In this document: positions 47,948 through 57,350 of the stretch, in pieces
How positions within the stretch are numbered: position 1 is the stretch's first letter
How the letters are laid out: every line of letters begins with the position of its first letter
Origin: a bacterium
Lineage (GTDB): Bacteria > SM23-31
NCBI GenBank assembly: GCA_028278455.1
Contig: JANQEH010000249.1
Location: 32,710-96,709, forward strand
Reading direction: 5' to 3'
Length of the DNA stretch: 64,000 bases
Made by a program: the position numbers and the translations under genes
The notes under the pieces: generated by a model
Told to the model about the DNA's origin: nothing
Seen by the model: only the letters and a program-made list of their open reading frames with translations
The model's database searches: none

Positions 47948-48712
47948 TTAAAGATGCACTAGCTCTTCGAGTGAAAAGATATCCGCTTCGGGGAGTCTTT
48001 TAAGATAGTTGATGAAGATTTTTGCACATGCGGCCGCATCACCACCTGCCCTGTGGCGTGCGTCATTCTTAATTCCGAATTTTTTCGCAAGGCTTTCGAG
48101 GTCATGTTTTTTGTTTTCGGGGAACAGTTTTCTTCCAAGCTGATATGTGCATAAGGCCGTATTCTCTATCTGCTGCATACCTTCCCGGTAAAGGGCAACA
48201 TTGATGAATTTCATGTCGAAATGATAATTATGGGCGACGAATACCGAATCGCCGAGGAACTCTACGAAATCCGGAAGAACTTCCCCAATCGTAGGGTAAT
48301 CTGTAACCATCGAATTCGTAATACCTGTCAGTTTCTTAATATTGTCGGGGATATATTTACCGGGATTGATAAGTGTCTCGAAACTGTCGACGATCACTCC
48401 CTCTTCGATCTTGATCCCGGCGATCTCGGTAATCTTATCGCGCTTCAGACTTGTCCCGGTGGTTTCGCAATCGACAGCGACAAAGGTCATATTGAACAGT
48501 GTTCTGTATTCTCTTCCGAGCTCCGAAAGTATCACCCCGCTCCCATTACTGAACTCGAATCTGGAATCGGATCCAACTATGGGCTTTATAGTTCTCTTTA
48601 TCAGGGGCTCCGGACCTTCATTAATACGAAATACCTTCTCGGCAATCTCCTTTAGTTCTACTTCCCGGTTCTGGTGTGCTACATAATGAAAGATCTTGTT
48701 TTGCATAAACAC
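47948..48712 (-). CDS. DnaQ-like 3'-5' exonuclease domain protein
   Basis: FVAVDCETTGTSLKRDKITEIAGI, VFVAHNYHFDMKFI, ARHRAGGDAAACAKIF (DEDDh motifs); extra N-terminal ~70 aa. Confidence 0.88.
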   Translation of the reverse strand: MFMQNKIFHYVAHQNREVELKEIAEKVFRINEGPEPLIKRTIKPIVGSDSRFEFSNGSGVILSELGREYRTLFNMTFVAVDCETTGTSLKRDKITEIAGIKIEEGVIVDSFETLINPGKYIPDNIKKLTGITNSMVTDYPTIGEVLPDFVEFLGDSVFVAHNYHFDMKFINVALYREGMQQIENTALCTYQLGRKLFPENKKHDLESLAKKFGIKNDARHRAGGDAAACAKIFINYLKRLPEADIFSLEELVHL

Positions 48713-48732
48713 TTTCTAATAGTATTCTTCGA

Positions 48733-49533
48733 TTACCATTTATCCCTTGGAACGGATGATATTTCGCTCAACAGAGCATCATGTATCCTTCCGTTCGTCG
48801 CCAGTACTTCAAAAGCATCGAGTCCCATCCTCCCGCCCGAGAAATTCGTTACAGTTCCTCCTGCCTCTTCGACTATTATTGCACCCGCGGCGATATCCCA
48901 CGGATGCAGTTTCAGTTCCCAAAAGCCATCAAACCTTCCTGCAGCAAGATAGGCAAGGTCCAATGCTGCTGATCCGTCCCTTCGGACAGCCTGAGCTTTC
49001 ATTATAATATGATTGAATAATCCAAGGTTATTAACCTGTGATTCCCTTATATCATAAGGAAATCCTGTAATTAACAGGGATCTGTTAAGCTCATCAGTGC
49101 GGGAAACATTCAGTTTCCTCCCGTTTAAATAGGCGCCTTTATCTTTCTCGGCGCTATATAATTCATCTGCACAAGGATCATAAATAACACCGGCTTTTAG
49201 TATTCCTCCTTCAGAATAGGCGATCGATATACAGAAACACCTGTATCCGTGAGCGTAGTTAGTCGTTCCGTCAAGAGGATCGATCAGCCAGACCTTTTCC
49301 GAATTAAGGAGATCAAGATCGGCTCCTTCTTCAGCGATGAACTTATGATTCGGGAACTCTTCCTTTAAGATGGTCAGAATACATCCCTGGGATTCTCTGT
49401 CGATATCCGTAACGAGATCTATAACGCCTTTATACTCTATCTGGAGTTTCTGTTCCAGCCCATTGAGGAGAATCTTACCTGCTTCTTTCGCAGCTTTGAC
49501 AGCGAATTTCAGTTCTCTGCCCGGATCTAACAT
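48733..49533 (-). CDS. Inositol-1-monophosphatase family protein
   Basis: LVTDIDRESQ, FIAEEG, WLIDPLDGTTNYAHGYRCFCISIAY, WDIAAGAIIVEEAGG. Confidence 0.92.
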   Translation of the reverse strand: MLDPGRELKFAVKAAKEAGKILLNGLEQKLQIEYKGVIDLVTDIDRESQGCILTILKEEFPNHKFIAEEGADLDLLNSEKVWLIDPLDGTTNYAHGYRCFCISIAYSEGGILKAGVIYDPCADELYSAEKDKGAYLNGRKLNVSRTDELNRSLLITGFPYDIRESQVNNLGLFNHIIMKAQAVRRDGSAALDLAYLAAGRFDGFWELKLHPWDIAAGAIIVEEAGGTVTNFSGGRMGLDAFEVLATNGRIHDALLSEISSVPRDKW

Positions 49534-49534
49534 T

Positions 49535-50116
49535 TTAGATGAACAGCTCTCTTTCTATAATATCGCAGAAGATATGTCCCGCGGTTATATGCCCTTCCTG
49601 GATTCTGCCCGTATCCTTATGAGGTATTACGAGGGCAAAGTCAACCATGTCTTTCAGTTTTCCACCATCGCCACCAAGAAATCCAACAGTTTGTATCCCT
49701 ATCGATTCTGCTGTCTCGACAGCACTAATAATGTTTGATGAGTTTCCTGACGTACTGATTCCGATCAGCATATCTCCGCTAATACCGAATGCCTCAACCT
49801 GGCGGGCAAATATAGAATCGAATCCGTAATCGTTACCGGCAGCTGTAAGTGTTGATGTGTTTGTTGTAAGCGCCAGGGCCGCCAGGGCCTTTCTATCAAG
49901 TTTTGAGGTAAGCCTTACTACCAGCTCAGTCGCTATATGTTGTGAATCCGCCGCGCTGCCTCCATTTCCGCACAGCATGATTTTCCTGTCATTTTTATAG
50001 ACTTCTGCTGCCTGAACAGCTATTTTCTCAATCATATCCAGGCACAGCTCAGCCATTGACAGCTTCACATCTGCTGATGAATTGAGATGACTCTTAATAA
50101 GATCGCTATATTTCAT
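49535..50116 (-). CDS. gmhA: SIS-domain phosphoheptose isomerase
   Basis: IMLCGNGGSAADSQHIATELVVR, DMLIGISTSGNSSNII, QEGHITAGHIFCDIIE. Confidence 0.92.
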   Translation of the reverse strand: MKYSDLIKSHLNSSADVKLSMAELCLDMIEKIAVQAAEVYKNDRKIMLCGNGGSAADSQHIATELVVRLTSKLDRKALAALALTTNTSTLTAAGNDYGFDSIFARQVEAFGISGDMLIGISTSGNSSNIISAVETAESIGIQTVGFLGGDGGKLKDMVDFALVIPHKDTGRIQEGHITAGHIFCDIIERELFI

Positions 50117-50133
50117 ATCAGATCATTCTTCTT

Positions 50134-50877
50134 TTATTTTTTGTGGACTGCATCTGCAAAACTTTTAACTTCATTATCAGTCCAGTTGTTCTCCAGATGG
50201 TTCCCAACTACGATAATATCTGCACCGGCATCAACCTTATGTTTCGCTGTTTCCGGATTGGTTATCCCTCCTCCTACAATAATCGGAAGCGAGATCTCTT
50301 TCTTGAGCAGACTTATCATTTCATCAGGTACAGTATTCGGCGCACCAGATCCTGCTTCCAGATAGACCATCTTCATACCCATAAATTCTGCTGCAAGGGC
50401 ATGAGCAAGGGCGATCTCAGGTTTCTCTCTTGGAATCGGCCTCGTATTAGAAATGAATTCCGTTGTTGAAACCGCTCCAGATTCTATAAGCATATACCCT
50501 GTAGATATAGGCTCGACATTACTCGATCTGATCGAAGGAGCGGCCTTGACGTGGTCTCCGAAAAGGTAATCAGGATTCCTACCGCTGATAAGTGACAGGA
50601 AAAGGATCGCATCTGCATGCCTGGAGACCTGTGCCGCACCTCCCGGAAAAAGTATAACAGGTATACCCGAAAGGGATTTGATCTTTTTTACGGTGTCATC
50701 GAAATGATCATCCAGGGCGAGACTGGAGCCCACAAGCAGGGCATCAACATCAAGGTCTCTGCATTTCACCACAAAACTTTCAAGATCCCCGGTTTTCACT
50801 TTATCCGGATCGATCAGTATACAGAACACTGCACCTTTCTTTTCTACTATTTCGTTCAGATACTGTAAAATCTTCAA
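50134..50877 (-). CDS. Geranylgeranylglyceryl phosphate synthase family protein (GGGPS/PcrB superfamily)
   Basis: AVFCILIDPDKV, PVILFPGGAAQVSRHADAILFLSLISGRNPDYLFGDHV, STGYMLIESGAVSTTEFISNTRPIPREK, YLEAGSGAPNTVP, PIIVGGGITNPETA. Confidence 0.9.
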   Translation of the reverse strand: MKILQYLNEIVEKKGAVFCILIDPDKVKTGDLESFVVKCRDLDVDALLVGSSLALDDHFDDTVKKIKSLSGIPVILFPGGAAQVSRHADAILFLSLISGRNPDYLFGDHVKAAPSIRSSNVEPISTGYMLIESGAVSTTEFISNTRPIPREKPEIALAHALAAEFMGMKMVYLEAGSGAPNTVPDEMISLLKKEISLPIIVGGGITNPETAKHKVDAGADIIVVGNHLENNWTDNEVKSFADAVHKK

Positions 50878-50899
50878 AATTCGATCCGGCTTAATTTCT

Positions 50900-53539
50900 T
50901 TAAATATTGTATATTGACTTAATTACTTCAGGAAACAATTCTATCGCTTCCTTCAGCTTTGAAGGATCTTTGATTCCTGCTGTAGCCATATGCGGCCTTC
51001 CGCCTCCACCCCCGCCTATCTTCTTCGACAGCTCTTTGACTATAGCTCCCGCCTGCCATTTACTTTCCTGCATTATTCTGTCACCGACAACACATACAAG
51101 CATAGCCTTGTCCTCTATCGCTGCGCCGAGAAGAGCCGCGCCTCCCGGCATCTTCATCCTGACGGTATCTCCCATTTCCTTCAGCTCATCTACAGAACTT
51201 ACAGTAAATTCGCTTGCCAGTAGAGGGGGATCACCATCCTTTAACGCCGAGTCTATCATTCCCTCAAGCTCTCCCTCAGCAGACTTCTGGGAGATCTCTT
51301 TAATAGTCTTCTCGAGATTCTTTCTTTCTTCGAGCAGACTCTCGATCCTTCCTGCAAGCTCCGGAGTATCTGTATTGAGTATCTCTTTCAGATGAGCAAG
51401 TGTTTTTCTTTCCTCTTCTGTTCTCTTCTGCGCTTTAATACCGGTTTCCGCCACTATCCTCCGTACACCCGCTGATACAGCTGTTTCAGAGACGATCCTG
51501 AACTCCCCGATATTGCCGATATAATCAATATGAGTACCGCCGCAGAGCTCCAGGCTGTAATCACCGATCCGTATCATTCTTACCCTGTCACCGTATTTCT
51601 CACCGAAAAGGGCGACAGCTCCTCTCTCTTTTGCCTCATTGAATGGAACATTGTCCAGCGGTTCCACAGGAGTATTCCTCCTGATCATTCCGTTAACCTG
51701 CGCTTCGACTTTCTCGATCTCTTCATCTGTCATTTTCTGGAAATGGTTAAAATCGAATCTCAGGTAATCGGGGGCAACAAGAGAACCGGCCTGCTGAACA
51801 TGTGTACCAAGCACTTCTTTCAAAGCTTTATGCATCAGGTGGGTGGCAGTATGATTTCTTCTTATATCAAGTCTCCTCACCCTATCGACCGAGGCAACCA
51901 CCTGCTCTCCTGTCTCGAGAGCGGTGTCAACGATTTTTGCCCTGTGCAGTATCTTATCCTCACCAGTTTTCTGAGTTTCTAAAATTTCGGCTATAACAGT
52001 ACCGTCTTTTCTTGTGAATGTCCCTGTATCTCCCACCTGCCCCCCTGCCTCAGGGTAAAACGGTGTACTGTCTTTCAGCTGAACATTGACTTCCATTCCT
52101 TTTTGTGCCGATTTAAGCTCCTTACCATCTACATCAATTATTGCTGCAACCGAAGTAGTGAGTTCCTCCAGTATATAATCGAATTTCGTCGTGATGTCGT
52201 CATCACCGAAACCGTCACCGACTGTCATAGTTTTTTTCGAGAAGGAGCGTTTTTTCTGTTCTGCCATCTCATTGTCAAATCCATCTGTATCTACCGAAAG
52301 CTTCTTTTCCCTTGCCATCAGTTCAGTCAGGTCAAGCGGAAATCCGTAGGTGTCGTAAAGCTGGAAGGCATCTTTTCCGGGGATTTTATTGTTCCCAGAC
52401 TTAACGGCATTATCTGCAAGCCTGTTGAAAATCTCGATCCCCCTGTCCAGCGTTTTGCCGAAACTTTCCTCCTCAGACCGAATAACTTTAGCAATATATT
52501 CGGCGCTGTCTTTTATCTCAGGATAGACTTTTCCCAGTTTCTCAACAAGCGGATCTACAAGCTTATAAATAAACGGCTCATGCATATTCAATTCCCTGCC
52601 GTACCTTGCCCCCCTCCTTAAGATCCTTCTGAGGACATAACCCCGTCCTTCGTTAGATGGCAGGGCACCGTCGGCTATTGCAAAGGTTAGAGCACGTATA
52701 TGGTCTGCCAGCACCCTGAATGCTACCCCGACATATGTTTCCTCTTCATATTTCAGGCCTGTCATTTCACTGACGGCGTCCATGATCGGGGTGAATATAT
52801 CAGTATCATAATTTGAGCGTTTTCCCTGGAGGACGGCCGTTATTCTCTCGAAACCCATACCCGTGTCTACGTGTTTCGCCGGAAGCTCCACAAGGCTGCC
52901 GTCATCTTCCCTGTTATACTGGATAAAAACGAGATTCCACAGCTCAACGAATCTGCCGCATTCGCAGCCCATTTCACAGTCCGGCCCGCATGAATACTCC
53001 TCGCCGTAATCGTAATGTATCTCAGAACACGGTCCGCATGGGCCGGTATCGCCCATTTCCCAGAAATTATCCTTCTCATCGAGCCTGCTGACTCTTTCCT
53101 TAGCGATATCTGTCTCGCTAAGCCATAATTCCTCGGCTTCGTCATCCTCGCGGAAAACCGTTGCATAGAGCCTGTCCTTTTCCAGCTTCCAGACTTCCGT
53201 AAATAATTCCCATGCCCACGTGATCGCTTCTTTCTTGTAGTAATCACCGAAAGACCAGTTTCCCAGCATTTCAAAAAATGTATGATGGTATGTATCGGCA
53301 CCGACCTCTTCTATATCGTTATGCTTCCCGCCGACACGAATGCATTTCTGTGAATCCGCAACTCTTGTATATTCTCTTGTGCCGATCCCGAGGAATACTT
53401 CCTTGAACTGGTTCATACCCGCATTAGTAAAAAGAAGCGTGGGATCCTGCGCCGGAATAACCGGGGCGCTCGGCACTATATGGTGTTTCTTACTCTTAAA
53501 AAAATCCAGAAAACTCTGTCTTATTTCATTCGAAAGCAC
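50900..53539 (-). CDS. alaS: Alanyl-tRNA synthetase
   Basis: FLDFFKSKKHHIVPSAPVIPAQDPTLLFTNAGMNQFKEVFLG, HTATHLMHKALKEVLGTHVQQAGSLVAPDYLRFDF, CGGTHIDYIGNIGEF, GGGGGGRPHMATAG. Confidence 0.97.
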   Translation of the reverse strand: MLSNEIRQSFLDFFKSKKHHIVPSAPVIPAQDPTLLFTNAGMNQFKEVFLGIGTREYTRVADSQKCIRVGGKHNDIEEVGADTYHHTFFEMLGNWSFGDYYKKEAITWAWELFTEVWKLEKDRLYATVFREDDEAEELWLSETDIAKERVSRLDEKDNFWEMGDTGPCGPCSEIHYDYGEEYSCGPDCEMGCECGRFVELWNLVFIQYNREDDGSLVELPAKHVDTGMGFERITAVLQGKRSNYDTDIFTPIMDAVSEMTGLKYEEETYVGVAFRVLADHIRALTFAIADGALPSNEGRGYVLRRILRRGARYGRELNMHEPFIYKLVDPLVEKLGKVYPEIKDSAEYIAKVIRSEEESFGKTLDRGIEIFNRLADNAVKSGNNKIPGKDAFQLYDTYGFPLDLTELMAREKKLSVDTDGFDNEMAEQKKRSFSKKTMTVGDGFGDDDITTKFDYILEELTTSVAAIIDVDGKELKSAQKGMEVNVQLKDSTPFYPEAGGQVGDTGTFTRKDGTVIAEILETQKTGEDKILHRAKIVDTALETGEQVVASVDRVRRLDIRRNHTATHLMHKALKEVLGTHVQQAGSLVAPDYLRFDFNHFQKMTDEEIEKVEAQVNGMIRRNTPVEPLDNVPFNEAKERGAVALFGEKYGDRVRMIRIGDYSLELCGGTHIDYIGNIGEFRIVSETAVSAGVRRIVAETGIKAQKRTEEERKTLAHLKEILNTDTPELAGRIESLLEERKNLEKTIKEISQKSAEGELEGMIDSALKDGDPPLLASEFTVSSVDELKEMGDTVRMKMPGGAALLGAAIEDKAMLVCVVGDRIMQESKWQAGAIVKELSKKIGGGGGGRPHMATAGIKDPSKLKEAIELFPEVIKSIYNI

Positions 53540-54164
53540 TATGTTCTCCTAATACTTGCTCTATAATATTCCAGGTAAATCCTCTCTGGTAAAGAAATTG
53601 CGATAATTTCTGCCTGACCTGCTCTTTTTTGACTCTCGGATGCGTTGCGATCCATTTATCTGCACTGCGTTTCGCAAGCTCCGACTGGTCAATTTCGGTG
53701 AACAGCCTGTCCAGAACTTTGTTGATGATCTTTTCCGAGACACCTTTATTGAATAGCTCCGATCTCAGAAGAAGTTCACCTGCCGGCTTCCTCTTGATCA
53801 GGTCATTAACGAACCTGTTCGCAAAATCTTCATCATCGACGAATTTCAGCCGTATCAGGTCGTCTACGACCTCTTTTGAAACCGCCGGCGCAATCCCTTT
53901 CTGATAAAGCTTCTGTTTCAGTTCTTTTTCGCTCCGTGACCGGATGGACAGCGCTCTTAAGGCCTGGTCTTTTCCGGCGGCTCGCTGTGAAACAGCAGCA
54001 ATATCTGAATACTCTTTTTCAGAAAGCAGTATACCCGGTTTTAAAGAACTCTTAACGATTATCTCATCTGAGACGTTCAGTTCCTCGCCCGATTCAAATC
54101 TGCAGCAATACCACCCCTTCTTCCGTTTCACTTTTTCTATCGATAGGAGCCTGTATTCCCGCAT
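53526..54164 (-). CDS. recX: Regulatory protein RecX
   Basis: ALSIRSRSEKELKQKLYQKGIAPAVSKEVVDDLIRLKFVDDEDFANRFVNDLIKRKPAGELLLRSELFNKG; start revised to MREYRLLS (54164); 3' end overlaps alaS. Confidence 0.85.
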   Translation of the reverse strand: MREYRLLSIEKVKRKKGWYCCRFESGEELNVSDEIIVKSSLKPGILLSEKEYSDIAAVSQRAAGKDQALRALSIRSRSEKELKQKLYQKGIAPAVSKEVVDDLIRLKFVDDEDFANRFVNDLIKRKPAGELLLRSELFNKGVSEKIINKVLDRLFTEIDQSELAKRSADKWIATHPRVKKEQVRQKLSQFLYQRGFTWNIIEQVLGEHSAFE

Positions 54165-54399
54165 AACAGATTTCGAGCTTAATTCAAATAAAAACAAATT
54201 TAAATGTATAGAAAATAACATCCTTTTGCAACATAAAACTTGGTGTGTAAATCGCAGTCTATGCAGGATTAATAGCAAGAATATGAAAGGAATTATTTCA
54301 TTCTCAATACATTTCACTTGCTCACTATAATAATAGTTGATATATTTGATTTTGAATTTTCTGATTTATTCAGCGGAGTTTGGATCTGAATATAATTTC

Positions 54400-54531
54400 T
54401 GAGATTTCTCGACTCACCCTAATTTTTTGGGATTTCGATCGAAATGACATAAGATTATTATGAGATTATAATCCATGTCATTTCGACCGGAGTCACCCGC
54501 AGATGCGGGTGACGCAGCGGAGAAATCTCGA
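54400..54531. repeat. REP-like nested palindromic intergenic element
   Basis: GAGATTTCTCGACTCACCC...GATCGAAATGACAT ... ATGTCATTTCGACCGGAGTCACCCGCAGATGCGGGTGACGCAGCGGAGAAATCTCG. Confidence 0.7.
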
Positions 54532-54577
54532 TATCTGCTTAAAATGTCAAAACCTCTATTGTAACAGGAGAAGACCG

Positions 54578-54928
54578 ATGGAAAAGATGATCTATATGAT
54601 AGACCTTGACGGGACAATGTGGGAATTTGTACCGCTCGAGAATATACACAACCAGACCGGTGAGGCGGACGTTATGGAAGGTGCCGTGGAATGGGTAAAC
54701 AAGAAATATGACGAGGGTAATTATATCTGTTTCTTTACAGCTAGATCCGAACAGCTCAGAAAGATCACACAGGATAAGATCGATTCCCTCGGAGTGAAAT
54801 ATCACCAGCTTCTGATGAACAAGCCGCGCTTGAAAAGTACTCCTTTCGGCGGGTATCATTACATCGACGACTGCCGTGTGCTGAAGTCCACCCGCTTCGA
54901 CGGCAACTGGGATGACATGCCGAAATAA
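54578..54928 (+). CDS. HAD-like small protein, hypothetical phosphatase
   Basis: MIDLDGTMWEF (DxDGT), FTARSEQLRKITQDKIDSLGVKYHQLLMNKPR, YIDDCR; ATG 54578 after AGGAG. Confidence 0.75.
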   Translation: MEKMIYMIDLDGTMWEFVPLENIHNQTGEADVMEGAVEWVNKKYDEGNYICFFTARSEQLRKITQDKIDSLGVKYHQLLMNKPRLKSTPFGGYHYIDDCRVLKSTRFDGNWDDMPK

Positions 54929-55073
54929 TAGTATTTTGGATAAATTATTACATTTTACAGGAGCGAACTAAGCTTACCTGTATTCCCTTAATTTCTTTTA
55001 TTCGTAATTGCAGGCGAACTCAGTCCACCCCAACAATCGTCAGATGACCTGTCCAATTTAAATATTAGCATCA

Positions 55074-55108
55074 ACAAAAAAAAGGCGGATGGTTAATCCG
55101 CCTTTGTT
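55074..55108 (-). terminator. Rho-independent terminator of the 55129-57135 OPT gene
   Basis: Minus strand AAGGCGGATTAACCATCCGCC followed by TTTTTTTT. Confidence 0.88.
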
Positions 55109-55128
55109 ATGAATATAATCGAGCCGCT

Positions 55129-57135
55129 TTATGCTTTGTCTTTCCTGAATGGTAGTGCTACCAGGCAGTAAGCGATAATCGGGATGATCAGCAGAAGTCC
55201 TATCCAGAAACCCGGGCCATCAAGAAATCCGGGGCTCGCGCTCCACATATCCTTGAGGTTCAATGACCACCATTCGCGGTCATCACCGAGGACAATAAAT
55301 GCAAGGATCACCGCCATTAAAGACTCACCCGCAACGAATCCTGAGGCTACTAACAATCCTTTATTATCAGCAAGCTGTCTTTCTTCTTTCGGCAGTTTTT
55401 TCCTGTCCGCGATCCTGTTATAAATATACTTTATAAGCCCGCCGACAAAAATTGCGAATGTCGTCCGGAACGGCAGGTACATACCGACAGCGATAAGCAT
55501 CGGGGATGGTGATTTGATCAGGATCAGTCCGACTGCGAAGAACATACCCGCTATGATCAGGGGCCATGCCATTTCCTGGTTAACAACACCCTGTGCTATC
55601 ATTGCCATCAATCCGGCTTGCGGCGCCGGAAGTTCCGGGCTGCCGAATACATAAACCTCATGAAGCATCATAAGAATAAACGGAAGCGCTATTGCTGCAA
55701 GGACAACACCAATGATCTCGGCAATCTCCATTTTTCTCGGTGTACCCCCGAGCAGATGTCCTACCTTCAGGTCCTGCATCATATCACCCGCTATACCAAG
55801 CGCACAGCATACAACAGCTGCAACACCGAGAACAGCGGCAACTCCGCTCGAACCCTGAACACCCATCATTACCATCAGTATGGATGCAATTAGTACTGTA
55901 GAGAGTGTCAGTCCTGATATCGGATTACTCGAACTTCCGATAATTCCGACAAGGTAACCTGCAACTGCCGAGAAGAAAAATCCGGCTGCCAGCATAACAA
56001 CTGCTGCAACCACACCTGCAACTATACTGCCGCTGAAATAGTAATAAAGGATCGCCATAGGAATTGCCAGAATTCCGGTAAAGATCATTGTCTTATTGAA
56101 CGGAAGGTCATGATCGATACGTGATTCGACCTCACCGCCAGCCTTAATGCTCTGCATATCCTTTATGGCTTTGCCGATACCTTCGGTCAGGTTCTTCCTC
56201 ATGTTCCAGAGTGCGAACACTGCTCCGACGATCATGGCTCCGACTGCTATCGGGCGTACCTGGAAGTACCATACTGCGTGCCCGATATCTGTCCATGAAG
56301 TATCAGGATTTGTGGTAAAGATATTACCCAGTGAATTATTGATGAATAATAACAGCGGGATCAACAGGAGCCATCCGAACACACCTCCCGAGAATGTTAT
56401 GGATGCAAGTCTTGTCCCGATAATGTAGCCGACTCCGAGGAATGCAGAGTTAGCCGCAGGTGATGTGAAGTACATTCCTCCCTCATGTCTGAATGCCTCA
56501 CCGATACGGTTATTATCACCATCCAGAAACTGTATCTGTGATGGATTGAATTTGTAGAAAAACTCCTTGTATTCCTGGATCCATTGAAAACTCTTACTGT
56601 TCTTGAATAACTCGATGAATGCGCCGAATCCTGCTGCGCCGAATACGTATGCAGCCCCACTGGCTCCTTTTTGTCCGGCCTTTACGATCTCGGAACATGC
56701 AACGCTTTCGGGGAACGGAAGCTCCGGTGAATTCACGAGTGTTCTCCTGAGTACAATAACGAACATGACACCGAGCACACCACCGATCATCATGATCATT
56801 ATAGATTCCCAGATATGGATATTATCCCACACTCCGGCGAGGATAAAACCCGGGAACGTAAAAATAGCTCCTGCAACCAGCGCCTCACCAACTGAAGCTG
56901 TTGTTCTGGCGAGGTTCTCTTCAAGAACTGTACCTTTAAATACTCTTAAGAACGCCATGGCAACAACGGCTGCGGGAAAAGTTGCAGCTATCGTCATACC
57001 AGCTCTCAGCCCTACATAGGCATTTGCTGAACCTAATAAAACCGCGAGCACAACACCGATGAACACAGCCTTGAAAGTGAACTCCTTCATGTCTGTCTTC
57101 TCGGGAACGTACGGTTTAAAATCCAGTTGATCCAT
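55129..57135 (-). CDS. OPT-family oligopeptide transporter
   Basis: FTFKAVFIGVVLAVLLGSANAYVGLRAGMTIAATFPAAVVAMAFLRV; IIGSSSNPISGLTLST; MMQDLKVGHLLGGTPRKMEIAEIIGV. Confidence 0.92.
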   Translation of the reverse strand: MDQLDFKPYVPEKTDMKEFTFKAVFIGVVLAVLLGSANAYVGLRAGMTIAATFPAAVVAMAFLRVFKGTVLEENLARTTASVGEALVAGAIFTFPGFILAGVWDNIHIWESIMIMMIGGVLGVMFVIVLRRTLVNSPELPFPESVACSEIVKAGQKGASGAAYVFGAAGFGAFIELFKNSKSFQWIQEYKEFFYKFNPSQIQFLDGDNNRIGEAFRHEGGMYFTSPAANSAFLGVGYIIGTRLASITFSGGVFGWLLLIPLLLFINNSLGNIFTTNPDTSWTDIGHAVWYFQVRPIAVGAMIVGAVFALWNMRKNLTEGIGKAIKDMQSIKAGGEVESRIDHDLPFNKTMIFTGILAIPMAILYYYFSGSIVAGVVAAVVMLAAGFFFSAVAGYLVGIIGSSSNPISGLTLSTVLIASILMVMMGVQGSSGVAAVLGVAAVVCCALGIAGDMMQDLKVGHLLGGTPRKMEIAEIIGVVLAAIALPFILMMLHEVYVFGSPELPAPQAGLMAMIAQGVVNQEMAWPLIIAGMFFAVGLILIKSPSPMLIAVGMYLPFRTTFAIFVGGLIKYIYNRIADRKKLPKEERQLADNKGLLVASGFVAGESLMAVILAFIVLGDDREWWSLNLKDMWSASPGFLDGPGFWIGLLLIIPIIAYCLVALPFRKDKA

Positions 57136-57350
57136 AAGAAGCCCTCATTTAATTACAGATTTATGTAACGGATTATTTTCGGTATGCATATTGGTCAGTT
57201 ATTAAATGGTCTGGGAAATCTTGTAAAGGATAAAAAATATTTTTCCGAAAGGCAAGTACAAAGTAAGGAATTTTACTTAAAAATTGCTTTTTGGAGTATT
57301 TTCTTTTACATTAGCCCTAATTTACCTGCCAATAAATACGGGATACATTT

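Noticed and set aside
52103-52621. 172-aa plus-strand ORF
   Set aside because: Antisense to alaS
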